Shown piece by piece: positions 33,077 to 42,267 of a stretch of DNA of 64,000 nucleotides. Position numbers and translations under genes: made by a program. The stretch is from Planctomycetota bacterium. Lineage in GTDB: Bacteria > Planctomycetota > J058 > JAJDCP01. The notes under the pieces are model-generated. The model had not been told where the DNA came from, did no database searches, and saw only the letters and a program-made list of their open reading frames with translations. The stretch lies in contig JAJDCP010000063.1 of NCBI GenBank assembly GCA_029260765.1, forward strand, positions 105,767 to 169,766, read 5' to 3'. Each line of letters begins with the position of its first letter. Position 1 is the stretch's first letter.

Positions 33077-34813
33077 ATGCGCAGCATTCTACTTGTGCTG
33101 GTCGGTCTGGCTGTGGCGCAGGCAGACGAAGTCGTGCTTGCCAATGGCCAGCGCATGCATGGTCGCGTATTGGAAGAGGACAGCCTGGGAATCTGGCTGG
33201 AGGTTCCCGGCGGCAAGATCCGCCTCGCGCGGCGGGACATCGTTGAGATCATCGTCGAAGAAGAAGGCGCAGGCAGTGAAGCGGGGCGCATCGACGACCT
33301 GCTGAGGGCTGGGGCGTGGACCACGGCCATCGAAGAAGGTCATGCGGCCCTCGAAAAGTACCCTGATGACGCGCCCTTGCGGGAAAAGCTGGCGCGGGCC
33401 TATCTGGGCCAGGCTCGCCGCCTGGCGGGCCTGAACCGGCCGCATGAGGCCATCGAGACGATCAAGCAGGCCCTCGCCGAGTGTCCCGACTCGGCGCCGT
33501 TGTTCGAAGAGTCCGTGCAGACGCTGCTCGCCACCATTCGCGGCCTGGACAAGCTGCTCGAGCGCGCGGTGGGGGCGATGGAACGGGGCGACTTCCCGAC
33601 CGCCTATGCCTTGTTCAGCGAGGCGGCCGTTCGGTCTCCGCTGCGGATGGAGAGCTTCGCGGGCTACTATGCTGTCAGCATGGTGCGGTTGGGCGATGAT
33701 GTCCTGGGCAAGGGTCTGGTCGGAGATGCCACCGATCTGTACGCGCGCGCTTTGAGCTTGGATCCTTCCCTCGGCGGTGCACTGAAAGAGCGTCTGAGTT
33801 ACACCCTGGGCTTGACGATTGCCGACACCCTGCGCCGGGGGGAGAAGCAGGAAGCGCGCCGCCAGATCAACACCCTGCGCCGCGACTTCCCTACGTCAGT
33901 CGTCGGCGTGTTCTTTGATGCCAGCGTCAGTCGTTCCGAGGGCCGTGAGAACCGGGCACTACAGCTGTACCAGGGCTTGTTCAAGGCCGGCCATCCGCTG
34001 GCAGGTAGCCGCGACCTCGATGCCTTGGAAGAGAGCGCAGGGAACTTGGTGGCCGAGCTGCTGGGCAGCTCGCTGGTCGACCAGACACTCTTGTGGGCGC
34101 GCACCGATTCTGAGGATTGGGAGGTGCTCGAGGTCGACCATTTCCGCATCCGCCACAGGAATCAGGAAGCAGCCCGTGCGGTGGCGGTGGCGCTCGAGAA
34201 CGCCCTGCTCTGGGTGGCGGCGACGATGGGGCTCGGCGACCTGCCAGAGATGATCGAGGTCGTGTTGCATCCCGACGAGGCGGGCTATCAGGAAGCGACC
34301 GGGCAGCACGAGTGGTCCGGGGGCCTCACGACGGTCGCCTGCCACGGAGGCCGCGCGGTCTCTCGGCGGATCGACCTGTTGCAGACGGCACCGCAGCTGA
34401 TCGACTCGGTCGTGCCGCACGAGCTGGCGCACGTGATCTGGTTGGAGATCCAAGGCCGTCATGGCACGCCCCTGTGGCTGAGTGAAGGGCTGGCCACGAT
34501 GTTCGAGTCAAGCTACAAGCTGCGGCATTTCCGCGAGATCTTCGGCCGCCTTGCAGGCATCGAAGCCTTGCCCGGCCTGCGAGTCTTGATCGATCGAGAA
34601 GCCTATCCTGATGACAGCAGCGACGCGGGCGAGTTCTACGCCCACAGCCATGTAGTAGTGTCGTACCTGTTCGGTCTCGGGGGACTGGAAAAGCTGTCGG
34701 ATCTCAACGAGCGGCTCGTGAAGGGCCGCCCGGTCGAGAGCTCTCTCGAGGCGGTCTACGGCATCAAGGGCTTGAAGTGGCTCGAAAAGGAGCTGGTGCG
34801 CTCGGCGGAGTAG
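33077..34813 (+). CDS. Secreted TPR metalloprotease, peptidase MA-like
   Basis: A 578-residue exported protein. A short signal peptide ([16 protein letters not shown]) leads into an N-terminal beta domain ([20 protein letters not shown]), TPR-type helices (about 70-330), and a C-terminal zinc peptidase domain with H448-E-L-A-H452 in [13 protein letters not shown] and E470 in [12 protein letters not shown] as the likely third zinc ligand. This gluzincin-like arrangement fits the peptidase MA-like family. The architecture (signal, beta domain, TPR, HExxH) parallels the DUF1570 protease at 12111. Substrate unknown. Start ATG 33077 has GGGAGGCC upstream. Confidence 0.82.
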   Translation: MRSILLVLVGLAVAQADEVVLANGQRMHGRVLEEDSLGIWLEVPGGKIRLARRDIVEIIVEEEGAGSEAGRIDDLLRAGAWTTAIEEGHAALEKYPDDAPLREKLARAYLGQARRLAGLNRPHEAIETIKQALAECPDSAPLFEESVQTLLATIRGLDKLLERAVGAMERGDFPTAYALFSEAAVRSPLRMESFAGYYAVSMVRLGDDVLGKGLVGDATDLYARALSLDPSLGGALKERLSYTLGLTIADTLRRGEKQEARRQINTLRRDFPTSVVGVFFDASVSRSEGRENRALQLYQGLFKAGHPLAGSRDLDALEESAGNLVAELLGSSLVDQTLLWARTDSEDWEVLEVDHFRIRHRNQEAARAVAVALENALLWVAATMGLGDLPEMIEVVLHPDEAGYQEATGQHEWSGGLTTVACHGGRAVSRRIDLLQTAPQLIDSVVPHELAHVIWLEIQGRHGTPLWLSEGLATMFESSYKLRHFREIFGRLAGIEALPGLRVLIDREAYPDDSSDAGEFYAHSHVVVSYLFGLGGLEKLSDLNERLVKGRPVESSLEAVYGIKGLKWLEKELVRSAE

Positions 34814-34893
34814 AGCGCGCGGCCCTCCGGAAGGCGCGACTGCGGGGGCCGGAGGCCGCCGCCGGCAGCGGCGGTCTATGGGAGACTGTCTCT

Positions 34894-35110
<217 letters not shown>

Positions 35111-35216
35111 CGACCACCGACTCCGACTCCGAGGAGGACCGTGGTAAGGCCAGTCGGCTTGTCGAAACGGCGAGCGCGTTCGCCGCTTCCCCCCCATCCT
35201 CCCCAACAAACGCAAA

Positions 35217-35242
35217 AACGCCGCACCCCGGGGCGCAGCGTT
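35217..35242 (-). terminator. Rho-independent terminator for the cyclase-like gene
   Basis: On the minus strand AACGCTGCGCCCC pairs with GGGGTGCGGCGTT in a 13-bp stem (two G-U pairs) with essentially no loop beyond the CCCC/GGGG turn, followed by TTTTGCGTTTG. It lies 22 bases past the stop at 35265. The arms must open by a few pairs to form a loop in RNA. Confidence 0.7.
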
Positions 35243-35264
35243 CATGCTCTGGAACAGTCAGCAA

Positions 35265-36869
35265 CTACTGCTGCTGACGCTCATAGCGGTAGTAGATCTC
35301 AAGGGTGAGCGCGTTGATGGCGGTCGAGTACACGCGCCCGCCCACGAATCCCCACTCGCCGACCGGGTCCCAGCTGCCGTCAGCGTCAGGGGAGCCGTCC
35401 TTGGGGGTGCGTTGCGTGGGCAGCAGGGCTTCCTGCATCCTGTCGTTCCACTCTTTCCAGTCACGCCCGCCCACCTGGAACATCGCATAGGTTCCGTAGT
35501 ACCAGTAGTAGAAGTTGAGCCGCTTGTGCGAGCCGCCCTGCTCCCAGGCCGGCGCGTTGTCCATCAGGATCTTGGCGCCCTTCTTGATCGCGTCGTCTTT
35601 CTTGTCCTGGCCTGCGAAGATCCGGCAGACCACGGCCACAGCAGTCATGCACGGCACCTGCTCGTACATGTCACGACCGAGCTTGTCCTTCAGCGAGCGC
35701 AGGTAGGAGCTGCCTCCGCCCGGAGACTGGTAGCCGACGTCGCCGCTGGAGGCGGTCGCCCGGTCAAACCAGGTGATGGCACCTTCGAAGGCCGACTTCT
35801 CCACCTTGAAGCCGGCGGTCTTGGCGGCCTTCAAGCCGAGCACCATCCAGCCAGTCACCGAGGTGTCGTTCTTGCCGGGCTTCATGCCGTACTTCCAGCC
35901 GTTGCCAGGGTTCTGGGCCTCGATGCAGAAGTCGACAGCATTCTGCGCGGGTTCTTCGAGCCGGAAGTCATCGGTAAGGAAGTAGGCCTCGCACAGCGCC
36001 ATGGTCGCGATGGCATGGTTGTAGGTCGATTCGCCATGGCCTTCGTCATAGCCGATCGCGCCCGTGTTGGCATTCTGTTGGTTCTGGATCCACTTCAGGC
36101 CCAGACGGACTGTGCGCTTGAATTCGCCGATCTTGTGGGTGTTGCCGTTGCCCAGGAAGGCTAGCAGCGCCAGCGCGGTCACGCCGACGTCATAGTGGGC
36201 GTTTCCGCGCCCGGGCCCCATGTTGTTGGGCTCTGCAAAGCTCGGCCCTGTGCAGCCGCCGTTCGTGCACTGGTTGTGCCAGTCTGCGGCTCCCCAACGT
36301 CCGGCATCGGCCCCGCTCTTCACCTGATGGCGATCGAGCCAGAGCAGAGCGGCCTGCACCGCGCTCTCGGTGCCCTCTGAGCCCCCCTCCGCGGAGAGCG
36401 AGCCATGGCCAAAGCGGTCACCGTAGGCCCCGGAAGCGCCGCCGCCGCCGCCGAAGGCGTCGATGGCGTTGGTCGAGTTCAGCTCTTTGTTCGAGACATT
36501 GTCGAAGCTGGTTCCCTTGGGCTTCTCGGTGATCTCGACTTCCGTCTCGAGCGGGACGATCGGGGTCTCGACCATCTTCTCCGCGTCGATCTTCGGAGTC
36601 TTCTTCATGTCGCGCTTGAGCTCAGGATCGTACGGCGGCTTCTTGCGCTCAGTCTTGGCGATGATCACCGTCTCTTCTTCGGCGATCTCGACCGCGATAT
36701 AGATCAGGCCGAGGACGATCAACGCGATGATGTGCACAACCGCCGAGATGCCCCAAGCTGAGCCCTGCATCAGGCGCTTCTTGTTGCCGTCATCCGGCGT
36801 GAACTCCATCTCCTCGTCGTCGTACTCTTCCTCGTCGTCGTCGTAGTATTCTTCTTCGTCTTGGGCCAT
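35265..36869 (-). CDS. Membrane-anchored squalene-cyclase-like repeat protein
   Basis: A 534-residue protein. It has a very acidic cytoplasmic N-terminus ([20 protein letters not shown]), one membrane helix ([20 protein letters not shown]), a juxtamembrane linker with [13 protein letters not shown], a Gly-rich patch ([19 protein letters not shown]), and a large domain of alpha/alpha repeats such as [33 protein letters not shown] and [13 protein letters not shown]. These resemble prenyltransferase/squalene oxidase repeats found in planctomycete proteins; no catalytic DxDD motif is visible, so it is unlikely to be a cyclase. The helix should place the repeat domain outside the cytoplasm. It has a promoter at 36993 and a terminator at 35217. 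Confidence 0.8.
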   Translation of the reverse strand: MAQDEEEYYDDDEEEYDDEEMEFTPDDGNKKRLMQGSAWGISAVVHIIALIVLGLIYIAVEIAEEETVIIAKTERKKPPYDPELKRDMKKTPKIDAEKMVETPIVPLETEVEITEKPKGTSFDNVSNKELNSTNAIDAFGGGGGASGAYGDRFGHGSLSAEGGSEGTESAVQAALLWLDRHQVKSGADAGRWGAADWHNQCTNGGCTGPSFAEPNNMGPGRGNAHYDVGVTALALLAFLGNGNTHKIGEFKRTVRLGLKWIQNQQNANTGAIGYDEGHGESTYNHAIATMALCEAYFLTDDFRLEEPAQNAVDFCIEAQNPGNGWKYGMKPGKNDTSVTGWMVLGLKAAKTAGFKVEKSAFEGAITWFDRATASSGDVGYQSPGGGSSYLRSLKDKLGRDMYEQVPCMTAVAVVCRIFAGQDKKDDAIKKGAKILMDNAPAWEQGGSHKRLNFYYWYYGTYAMFQVGGRDWKEWNDRMQEALLPTQRTPKDGSPDADGSWDPVGEWGFVGGRVYSTAINALTLEIYYRYERQQQ

Positions 36870-36992
36870 GACGCGCTCCCCTGAAGCCGTGTGAGCCGAC
36901 TCAGCAGTCAGACCATGGTAGGTCTGGTCGCGTTGAGCGGCCGTCCGACAGAGTTTTCCCAACCTCGCACGGTGGTTCCTGAACTGTGATTG

Positions 36993-37020
36993 ATTCTACG
37001 TTGCATTGCGGAACCGTCAA
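36993..37020 (-). promoter_or_regulatory. Sigma-70 promoter of the cyclase-like gene
   Basis: On the minus strand TTGACG (37020-37015) and TAGAAT (36998-36993) are 16 bases apart. The region just upstream (about 37025-37060) is markedly AT-rich and could act as an UP element. Transcription would start near 36986, about 117 bases before the ATG at 36869. Confidence 0.7.
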
Positions 37021-37152
37021 GCCGGCATTTTGTTTTTGGCAATAAATTTCGATTTTGGAAAGTCGCCACGCCGAGCAGGACAGTGCGCAGTCTACACCGC
37101 CCGTGTCTGCGCTGTGTCAGACAAATGTCAGCAGTTGATTCCAAAAAACCCA

Positions 37153-37593
37153 TCAGGAAGATTTGGCCTTCAAGGCCTGGACGAGCGCGCGCATCATGTC
37201 GTGGGACGTCAGAATGCCCACAAGCTCGTCACCGTCGACGACCGGAAGGGAGCTGACCTTGAGCTCGATAAAGAGCGCGGCAGCTTCTGCCACCGTGGTC
37301 ATCGGTTCGATGGTATGCAGCGTCTGTTCCGGAATGATCTGGTCGACCTGCACCGCGTAGAGGTCTTTTACGGTTTCGACCAGGTCTGACACATCGGTGT
37401 TCGCTACGACCGGCAAGGCCCGATAGAGGTCGTGACTCGAGAGCATGCCCACCGTTCCGTCGCTGCGTACGACTGGAAGATGGCGGATGTTGTGTTCGCC
37501 CATCAGTGCGTAGGCTTCGACCAGGGGGCGGTCGTGGGCGATGGTCACCGGCCGCTCAGTCATCCACCCTGAAACCAGATCCTGCACGCGCAC
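37153..37593 (-). CDS. CBS-domain pair protein
   Basis: A 146-residue protein made of two CBS domains: VSGWMTERPVTIAHDRPL with HNIRHLPVVRSDGTVGMLSS, and IIPEQTLHTIEPMTTVAEAA with VSSLPVVDGDELVGILTSHD. Such pairs bind adenosine nucleotides and regulate other proteins; no effector domain is present. The start is a GTG at 37593 with AGGAG 6-10 bases upstream. It follows the SurA-like gene by 30 bases and probably ends that operon. Confidence 0.88.
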   Translation of the reverse strand: MRVQDLVSGWMTERPVTIAHDRPLVEAYALMGEHNIRHLPVVRSDGTVGMLSSHDLYRALPVVANTDVSDLVETVKDLYAVQVDQIIPEQTLHTIEPMTTVAEAAALFIELKVSSLPVVDGDELVGILTSHDMMRALVQALKAKSS

Positions 37594-37623
37594 TGAGCTC
37601 TCCTTGAAATACCGCTGCGCCGT

Positions 37624-38574
37624 TCAGTCGAGAAACACCTGGATGTACGCCCGCTCGCGCAGTCGCAGACGCCACTGGTCCAGGCGTTTGACCCACAGGT
37701 CTTTGCGCACTCTCTGCTCGATTTGTCCCTGCACCTCCGAGAAGGGCAACGTCTGGGCGACCTCCCGTTGGATCACCTCTACTAGATGATACCCAAGGTG
37801 CGACTCGAGAACTTCCGAACGTTCGCCTTCGCTCAACTCGAACACCCGTTCCCCCAGGGGAGGAATGAAGTCTTCGGGGGTTTTGAGCTCCCAGACTCCG
37901 TTGTCTCCCTTGTGAGGGCCGTCACTGTACGTGTCTACCAGCTCAGCAAGGCTGGTCCCACGCGCGAGCTCTGCCTTGACCTCTTCGAGTCTCCGCTGCA
38001 GCTCCTCAGCTTCCCAGACCTTTTCAGACAACATCAAGTGGCGCACCTTGATTTTCGCGTCGACCTGATAGAGGTGGCGGTTCTGCTCGTAGTACTCCCT
38101 GAGGTCGCGGGGTTGGATGAAGGGGTCTTGGAACAGCATGCGGGCTGTCGTTTTCTGGGAGAGGATGTTGGCGCGCAATCTCGCGACATAATCCGACTCT
38201 GTGTAGCCCATTCTGTGCAGGTCTTCGATGAACTGGGCACGGTTGTTGTGGTCGGCGACGTCCTGAGCCAACAGCGCCTGCACCTCGAGCTCGTCGGCGG
38301 AGCTGAGGCTGATCTCTTCTTCTGCAGCGACTGTGAGCACCAGGCGCAGGTCGATGAGCTGCTCGAGGATCTCGCGTGCGAGCGCGTCGAGCTCTTCGGC
38401 GCTGACCTGTTTCTGCTGCAGGAACAGAGCGACCTCGCGTCGCAGATCACTGAGTGTGATCACATCGTCATTGACAACCGCCACGATCTTGTTGACCACG
38501 CTCTCGGCGGGGTCGTCTGCTTGCGAAGTTGCCACGCAAAGACACAACGCTGACAACAGACAGAGAAACTTCAT
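37624..38574 (-). CDS. Periplasmic SurA-like peptidyl-prolyl isomerase/chaperone
   Basis: A 316-residue exported protein with signal peptide MKFLCLLSALCLCVATSQA, a SurA N-terminal chaperone domain (VNKIVAVVNDDVITLSDLRR, typical of the family), and a parvulin PPIC domain (VRHLMLSEKVWEAEELQRRL, GDNGVWELKTPEDFIPPLGE, GYHLVEVIQREV). Only one parvulin domain is present, versus two in E. coli SurA. It would assist folding of outer-membrane or exported proteins. The upstream Cys-rich protein gene ends 13 bases before its start, so both are in one operon. Confidence 0.87.
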   Translation of the reverse strand: MKFLCLLSALCLCVATSQADDPAESVVNKIVAVVNDDVITLSDLRREVALFLQQKQVSAEELDALAREILEQLIDLRLVLTVAAEEEISLSSADELEVQALLAQDVADHNNRAQFIEDLHRMGYTESDYVARLRANILSQKTTARMLFQDPFIQPRDLREYYEQNRHLYQVDAKIKVRHLMLSEKVWEAEELQRRLEEVKAELARGTSLAELVDTYSDGPHKGDNGVWELKTPEDFIPPLGERVFELSEGERSEVLESHLGYHLVEVIQREVAQTLPFSEVQGQIEQRVRKDLWVKRLDQWRLRLRERAYIQVFLD

Positions 38575-38587
38575 CTCTGTGCGCCTC

Positions 38588-39046
38588 TCATGCCTCGAGC
38601 CTCACGGTACTGAGCTGCTGCCCAAGATCGGGCACGCACAGAGGTTGTTTCCGCCCGCGCACGCGTAGAGTCCACATCGGCACGGGTTGCGCCTGCGCAT
38701 CGACCGCAGACAGAGTTGCCAGTCGGCGCTGCAGCAACAACAGTCCCAACAGATAGTCGCGCTCGTGCTCCGGTGCCTCGAGACGCTGCACCAGAGACTC
38801 GATCTTGCGGACCTCCTCGTCGCGGCTGAGGCGCGTTCCGTTGCGCGGGAGGACCGGGCATTTCCAGAACGATGCCGCTTCACTACCCAGTTGAGGGCGC
38901 CAGCAGTTCTCGCAGTAGTCTTCACGGACCCCGGGGGAATTGTCGCCGGCGCTGTCAGCTAGCAGGCGCGTCCAACGCACCGACCAGTCAGGCAGAGCCT
39001 CACGGCAGGCCATGCATCGCTTGCGTGCCGCAGGCAGCTTGCTCAT
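38588..39046 (-). CDS. Cys-rich putative zinc-binding protein
   Basis: A 152-residue soluble protein with two CxxC pairs, CMAC near residue 10 and CENC near residue 45, which could bind one zinc ion. The rest is helical with no known domain. The ATG at 39046 has GGGAGG seven bases upstream. It is first of the three-gene operon with the SurA-like and CBS genes and lies 29 bases after the tRNA gene. Confidence 0.65.
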   Translation of the reverse strand: MSKLPAARKRCMACREALPDWSVRWTRLLADSAGDNSPGVREDYCENCWRPQLGSEAASFWKCPVLPRNGTRLSRDEEVRKIESLVQRLEAPEHERDYLLGLLLLQRRLATLSAVDAQAQPVPMWTLRVRGRKQPLCVPDLGQQLSTVRLEA

Positions 39047-39075
39047 CACCAGCCTCCCAGAAACGTTCGTAGTGA

Positions 39076-39158
39076 CGGAGGGTGTAGGATTCGAACCCAC
39101 GGTCCTTTCGGACTCCGGTTTTCAAAACCGGCGCATTCGGCCACTCTGCCAACCCTCC
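39076..39158 (-). tRNA. tRNA-Ser (anticodon UGA)
   Basis: A type II tRNA with a long variable arm. Acceptor GGAGGGT pairs with ACCCTCC. The anticodon arm is CCGGT-TTTGAAA-ACCGG, giving anticodon TGA (reads UCA and other UCN serine codons). The variable arm contains GTCC-GAAA-GGAC and the T arm has GTGGG-TTCGAAT-CCTAC. The discriminator base is G, as required for serine tRNA. The 3' CCA is not encoded; the following bases are TCA. Confidence 0.96.
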
Positions 39159-39213
39159 TGGCTGCTCGCTCGTTGGCACTGACGCGGCAGGGCCGCTCAG
39201 CCTCGGGATCAGA

Positions 39214-39609
39214 CTAGGCCTGAGACTGTTCGAAGACACCGGACTCTACAAAGACCGGTGCCCCGGCGAGCTGAGCCCATGTTAACGCATCGCTGGGTCT
39301 GGCGTCTACCTCGACGATGCCCCGCGGAGAGCGCAGAAAGATCGATGCGAAGAAGGTTCCGTCTTCGATGGAGTGGATGGACACCTTCGTGAGCTCCCCA
39401 CCCATGGCCTCGATGCAGCTCTGCAGCAGGGCGTGGGTCAGGGGGCGGGGGCCCGGTCTTCCTTTGAGGACGAAGTCGAGCGCGAGAGCTTCGAAGATGC
39501 CGATCTGGATTGCGAGTCGGCGGTCGCCCCCGACTTCGAGCAGCAGGATGCCCTGCTCCTCGACCCCTTCGTTGATGACCAGTCGGCTGAGCTCCATTCT
39601 TACCAACAC
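39214..39609 (-). CDS. DUF151 bifunctional-nuclease-family protein
   Basis: A 131-residue protein of the DUF151 (BFN) family. The N-terminus VLVRMELSRLVINEG, the middle RRLAIQIGIFEALALDFVLKG and the C-terminal VEVDARPSDALTWAQLAG are all family hallmarks. Plant members have DNase/RNase activity; bacterial roles are poorly known. The GTG at 39609 is preferred (GGAG seven bases upstream, and homologues start with a similar M/V-L-(V/I)-x-M); a GTG at 39627 is possible. It lies 56 bases from the tRNA gene. Confidence 0.85.
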   Translation of the reverse strand: MLVRMELSRLVINEGVEEQGILLLEVGGDRRLAIQIGIFEALALDFVLKGRPGPRPLTHALLQSCIEAMGGELTKVSIHSIEDGTFFASIFLRSPRGIVEVDARPSDALTWAQLAGAPVFVESGVFEQSQA

Positions 39610-39851
39610 TGCGCGCTCCGCGTTCACGTGTTCTTTCTATTATCGGTCGCAGAGAAAAGGCTTTCCAGCTACAGCCGCCTTCGCGGGCAAGATCGGTGTG
39701 CGCGCGCCACGAACGATGGGCACAGACGGCCGGGCCCATCGAAAGCGGTCGGATTCAGACGAGATTCGGTAGGAAATGGGCTCGCTGCACATCGGTTCGC
39801 AGGCACAACACCATAGGACTCTCGGGTTTACTCCAATGCCTTTAAAAACCT

Positions 39852-39880
39852 TTGACAGTCTTTCCGGAACGGCGTAATCT
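39852..39880 (+). promoter_or_regulatory. Sigma-70 promoter for dnaA
   Basis: A perfect TTGACA (39852-39857) and TAATCT (39875-39880) spaced by 17 bases. Transcription would start near 39887, leaving a leader of about 250 bases before the dnaA ATG at 40137. The leader contains hairpins at 39902-39920 (CTGGCC/GGCCAG) and 40098-40117. I looked for TTATNCACA-type DnaA boxes in 39630-40137 and saw none. Confidence 0.75.
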
Positions 39881-40097
39881 CGGGCTTCACAAGAGTTCTG
39901 CCTGGCCGAGAGTTGGCCAGTAAAATCCAAGCTTCGTCGGATGGCGGATCGCCGGAAAAGGCTCCCTTTTTGCTGGGTTGCCTGGGCTGCTATGTGCCCT
40001 GACGGAAGGGCGGCGGCCGTTTGCGACGGCTCATATTGTTCGTGGCGGTAGGATGGGTAGGAAAACAACGCGGATGCGGGCGCCAGAAGATGGATTC

Positions 40098-40117
40098 CCG
40101 ACGCCCTTTGGCGTCGG
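40098..40117 (+). promoter_or_regulatory. Leader hairpin just upstream of the dnaA ribosome binding site
   Basis: CCGACGCC pairs perfectly with GGCGTCGG around a CTTT loop, 11 bases upstream of the GAGGAAAG ribosome binding site (about 40129-40136). In the predicted 250-base leader this stable hairpin could affect translation of dnaA. No T-run follows, so it is not a terminator. Confidence 0.5.
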
Positions 40118-40136
40118 AACAGTTTGCGAGGAAAGA

Positions 40137-41564
40137 ATGGCGGTGGGCGATGAGGTCTCGTCAAGGCACGCTCCAGAACTGGCCGAGTTGTGGGCAGCGG
40201 TCCAGGAAGTTCTGAAAGAGAACACGCGTGAGAAGCCGAGCCTGTACACCATCTGGTTTCGCAGGCTTCAGGTCGACGCTGTGGGCAAGGACAGCATCGT
40301 CCTGCTGGTACCGAACAAGTTCTTCAGCGACTGGGTCGAGAAGAACTACAAGACGATGATCGGTGACGCGATCGAAGCCGTCTTCGGCAAGCGCCTCGAG
40401 GTCGGGCTGAAGATCGCGCAAGCGCAGGAGGCTGTGTCGGATACCAAGGCCGAGCCAGTTTCCAAGCTCGCCGGTGCTCCGGCGGCCCCGACGGTGGCCA
40501 CAGCAACCCGGCTGGTGCGCGAGTCCGAAACAGGCCAGGAGATCCAACTCAACAGCGACTACACCTTCGGGAATTTCATTACCGGCCCCTGCAACCAGAT
40601 GGCGCATGCGGCTTCGCAGGCTGTCGCTGACGCACCCGGACAGGTTTACAACCCGCTCTTTCTTCATGGGGGCGTGGGGTTGGGGAAGACGCACCTGCTT
40701 CAGGCGGTCTGCCATGAAGTCAAAGAGCGCACTCCCGGCGCGACGATCGTCTATCTGTCTTGCGAGACCTTCGTCAACCAGTACATCCAGGCGGTCAAAG
40801 AGGGGCGGCTCGAGAGCTTCCGACACCGCTACCGCTACGCCGACGTGCTGGTTGTCGACGACATCCACTTCCTGGCCGACAAAGAGCGAACGCAGGAGGA
40901 GTTCTTCCACACCTTCAACTCGCTCTACAATGCCAAGAAACAGATCATTCTCAGCAGCGATAGCCACCCCAAAGAGATCACGAGCCTTGAGGATCGGCTG
41001 GTCTCTCGCTTCAAGTGGGGAATGGTCACGCGTCTCGAGCCTCCGACATACGAAACCCGGGTCGCGATCTTGGACAAGAAAGCGTACCTCCGGGGGATCG
41101 CAATTCCGCGCGACGTGATCCGCTTCATCGCTGAGAATGTCGATACGAATATCCGTGAGCTCGAAGGGGCGATCGTCAAGGTGCTCGGCTTCGCATCGCT
41201 GGGCAATCGTCCGCTGACGCTCGATCTGGCCAAGACCGCGTTGCGCGATACGATCAGTATGAAGAAACGCAGCGTGCATATCGGCGATATCCAGAACGTG
41301 ATCACCGACTACTTCAACCTCAAGCCCACCGACCTGCAATCGAAGAAGCGGTCCCATGCGATCTCGATGCCGCGACACATTGCTATGTATCTGGCGCGCA
41401 CGATGACCGAAATGTCTTATAAGGACATCGGAACCTATTTCGGGGGTCGCGACCACAGCACGGTCATGTATGCCGAAGATAAAGTGCGCTCGAACCTCGG
41501 TGAAGCTTCCGATCTGAAAGGGCAAATGGATACCATCCAGAGGATGATCCTGTCCAAGAAGTGA
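40137..41564 (+). CDS. dnaA: Chromosomal replication initiator DnaA
   Basis: A 475-residue AAA+ initiator that binds DnaA boxes and opens oriC. Domain I is at the N-terminus (KPSLYTIWFRRLQVD). Domain III has NPLFLHGGVGLGKTHLLQAV (Walker A) and VLVVDDIHFLADKERTQEEF (Walker B). Domain IV carries the DNA-binding signature FGGRDHSTVMYAEDKV. The ATG at 40137 is chosen over upstream starts because GAGGAAAG lies directly before it and domain I begins there. Neither dnaN nor gyrase genes follow; instead a cyclic-nucleotide-binding protein gene begins 6 bases later. The origin itself is not obvious here. Confidence 0.97.
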   Translation: MAVGDEVSSRHAPELAELWAAVQEVLKENTREKPSLYTIWFRRLQVDAVGKDSIVLLVPNKFFSDWVEKNYKTMIGDAIEAVFGKRLEVGLKIAQAQEAVSDTKAEPVSKLAGAPAAPTVATATRLVRESETGQEIQLNSDYTFGNFITGPCNQMAHAASQAVADAPGQVYNPLFLHGGVGLGKTHLLQAVCHEVKERTPGATIVYLSCETFVNQYIQAVKEGRLESFRHRYRYADVLVVDDIHFLADKERTQEEFFHTFNSLYNAKKQIILSSDSHPKEITSLEDRLVSRFKWGMVTRLEPPTYETRVAILDKKAYLRGIAIPRDVIRFIAENVDTNIRELEGAIVKVLGFASLGNRPLTLDLAKTALRDTISMKKRSVHIGDIQNVITDYFNLKPTDLQSKKRSHAISMPRHIAMYLARTMTEMSYKDIGTYFGGRDHSTVMYAEDKVRSNLGEASDLKGQMDTIQRMILSKK

Positions 41565-41570
41565 GGGCGC

Positions 41571-42140
41571 ATGAGTTACGTCCATCCTGAGTTGGCCGAC
41601 CTCTCGATCTTCGGTGCTCTTCGACCCGAGGGTCTGGAGCGGGTCTCCGGCCTGCTTGTCAGCCAGTGTCACCCCCAGAATGCGCGCATCATCGAAGAAG
41701 GCGACGAGGCCGAAGGTCTCTACGTGATCGTCGAAGGCCAGGTCGAGGTGTCGATGCTGGTGGACGGAAAGGAGCGCGTGATCGCCGTCCTTGGTGAGGG
41801 AGCAGTATTCGGGGAGATGGCGATCATCGACATCATGAAGCGCTCTGCGACGGTCGTGGCGACCTCGCCGTTGCAGACTCTCTACCTTTCGCGAGCCTCG
41901 TTCTTCACGCTGTGCAGCGAAGCCCCGTCGACTTTTGCCATGGTGAGTCTCAACCTGGCACGAGAACTGTCACGGCGTCTGCGTTGCGCGGACGTCTTGC
42001 TCGCCCGCGCGGGCCTTGTGCATTTGGATGACACTTACCTGCGCGCGCAACGCAAGCAGAACAAGCATGGCTGCGAGACCTCCGAGCCCGACTCGGAAGC
42101 CTGCGAGGGTTCTGACCAGGCAGCGGATCCTCGCCCATGA
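41571..42140 (+). CDS. Cyclic-nucleotide-binding domain protein
   Basis: A 189-residue protein with one cNMP-binding beta-barrel (IIEEGDEAEGLYVIVEGQVE, then GEGAVFGEMAIIDIMKRSAT, the phosphate-binding cassette) and a C-terminal helix. The Arg/Glu pattern GEMAIID...RSATV resembles the ligand pocket of eukaryotic-type PKA/Crp barrels. There is no helix-turn-helix, so it is not a CRP-type transcription factor by itself. The tail is acidic and polar. It starts 6 bases after dnaA and is likely co-transcribed with it. Confidence 0.85.
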   Translation: MSYVHPELADLSIFGALRPEGLERVSGLLVSQCHPQNARIIEEGDEAEGLYVIVEGQVEVSMLVDGKERVIAVLGEGAVFGEMAIIDIMKRSATVVATSPLQTLYLSRASFFTLCSEAPSTFAMVSLNLARELSRRLRCADVLLARAGLVHLDDTYLRAQRKQNKHGCETSEPDSEACEGSDQAADPRP

Positions 42141-42197
42141 CGGGTGTCCGTGCGTCTGGGATTGGAGACCGTTTCAGTCATGATTGGAAGAACATGC

Positions 42198-42214
42198 CTG
42201 GCACGAGTCTTGCA
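42198..42214 (+). promoter_or_regulatory. Sigma-54 (-24/-12) promoter for the aminotransferase gene
   Basis: CTGGCACGAGTCTTGCA matches the sigma-54 consensus TGGCAC-N5-TTGCA exactly, with GG (42200-42201) and GC (42212-42213) 12 bases apart. The start would be near 42225, 43 bases before the ATG at 42268. An overlapping sigma-70-like pair (TTGCAA 42210-42215, TACACT 42232-42237, 16-base spacing) is weaker. This is among the best sigma-54 matches in the window. Confidence 0.85.
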
Positions 42215-42267
42215 AGCTGTATCGGGGGACCTACACTGTTGTTCTCCTGCACACAAGGATCCAGACC

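Noticed and set aside
35265..36869. Functional squalene or terpene cyclase
   Set aside because: The alpha/alpha repeats are present but no DxDD-type catalytic motif is visible, and the N-terminus is a membrane anchor with an acidic tail.
39630..40137. Replication origin next to dnaA
   Set aside because: No TTATNCACA-like cluster or AT-rich unwinding element was found, so oriC is not claimed here.
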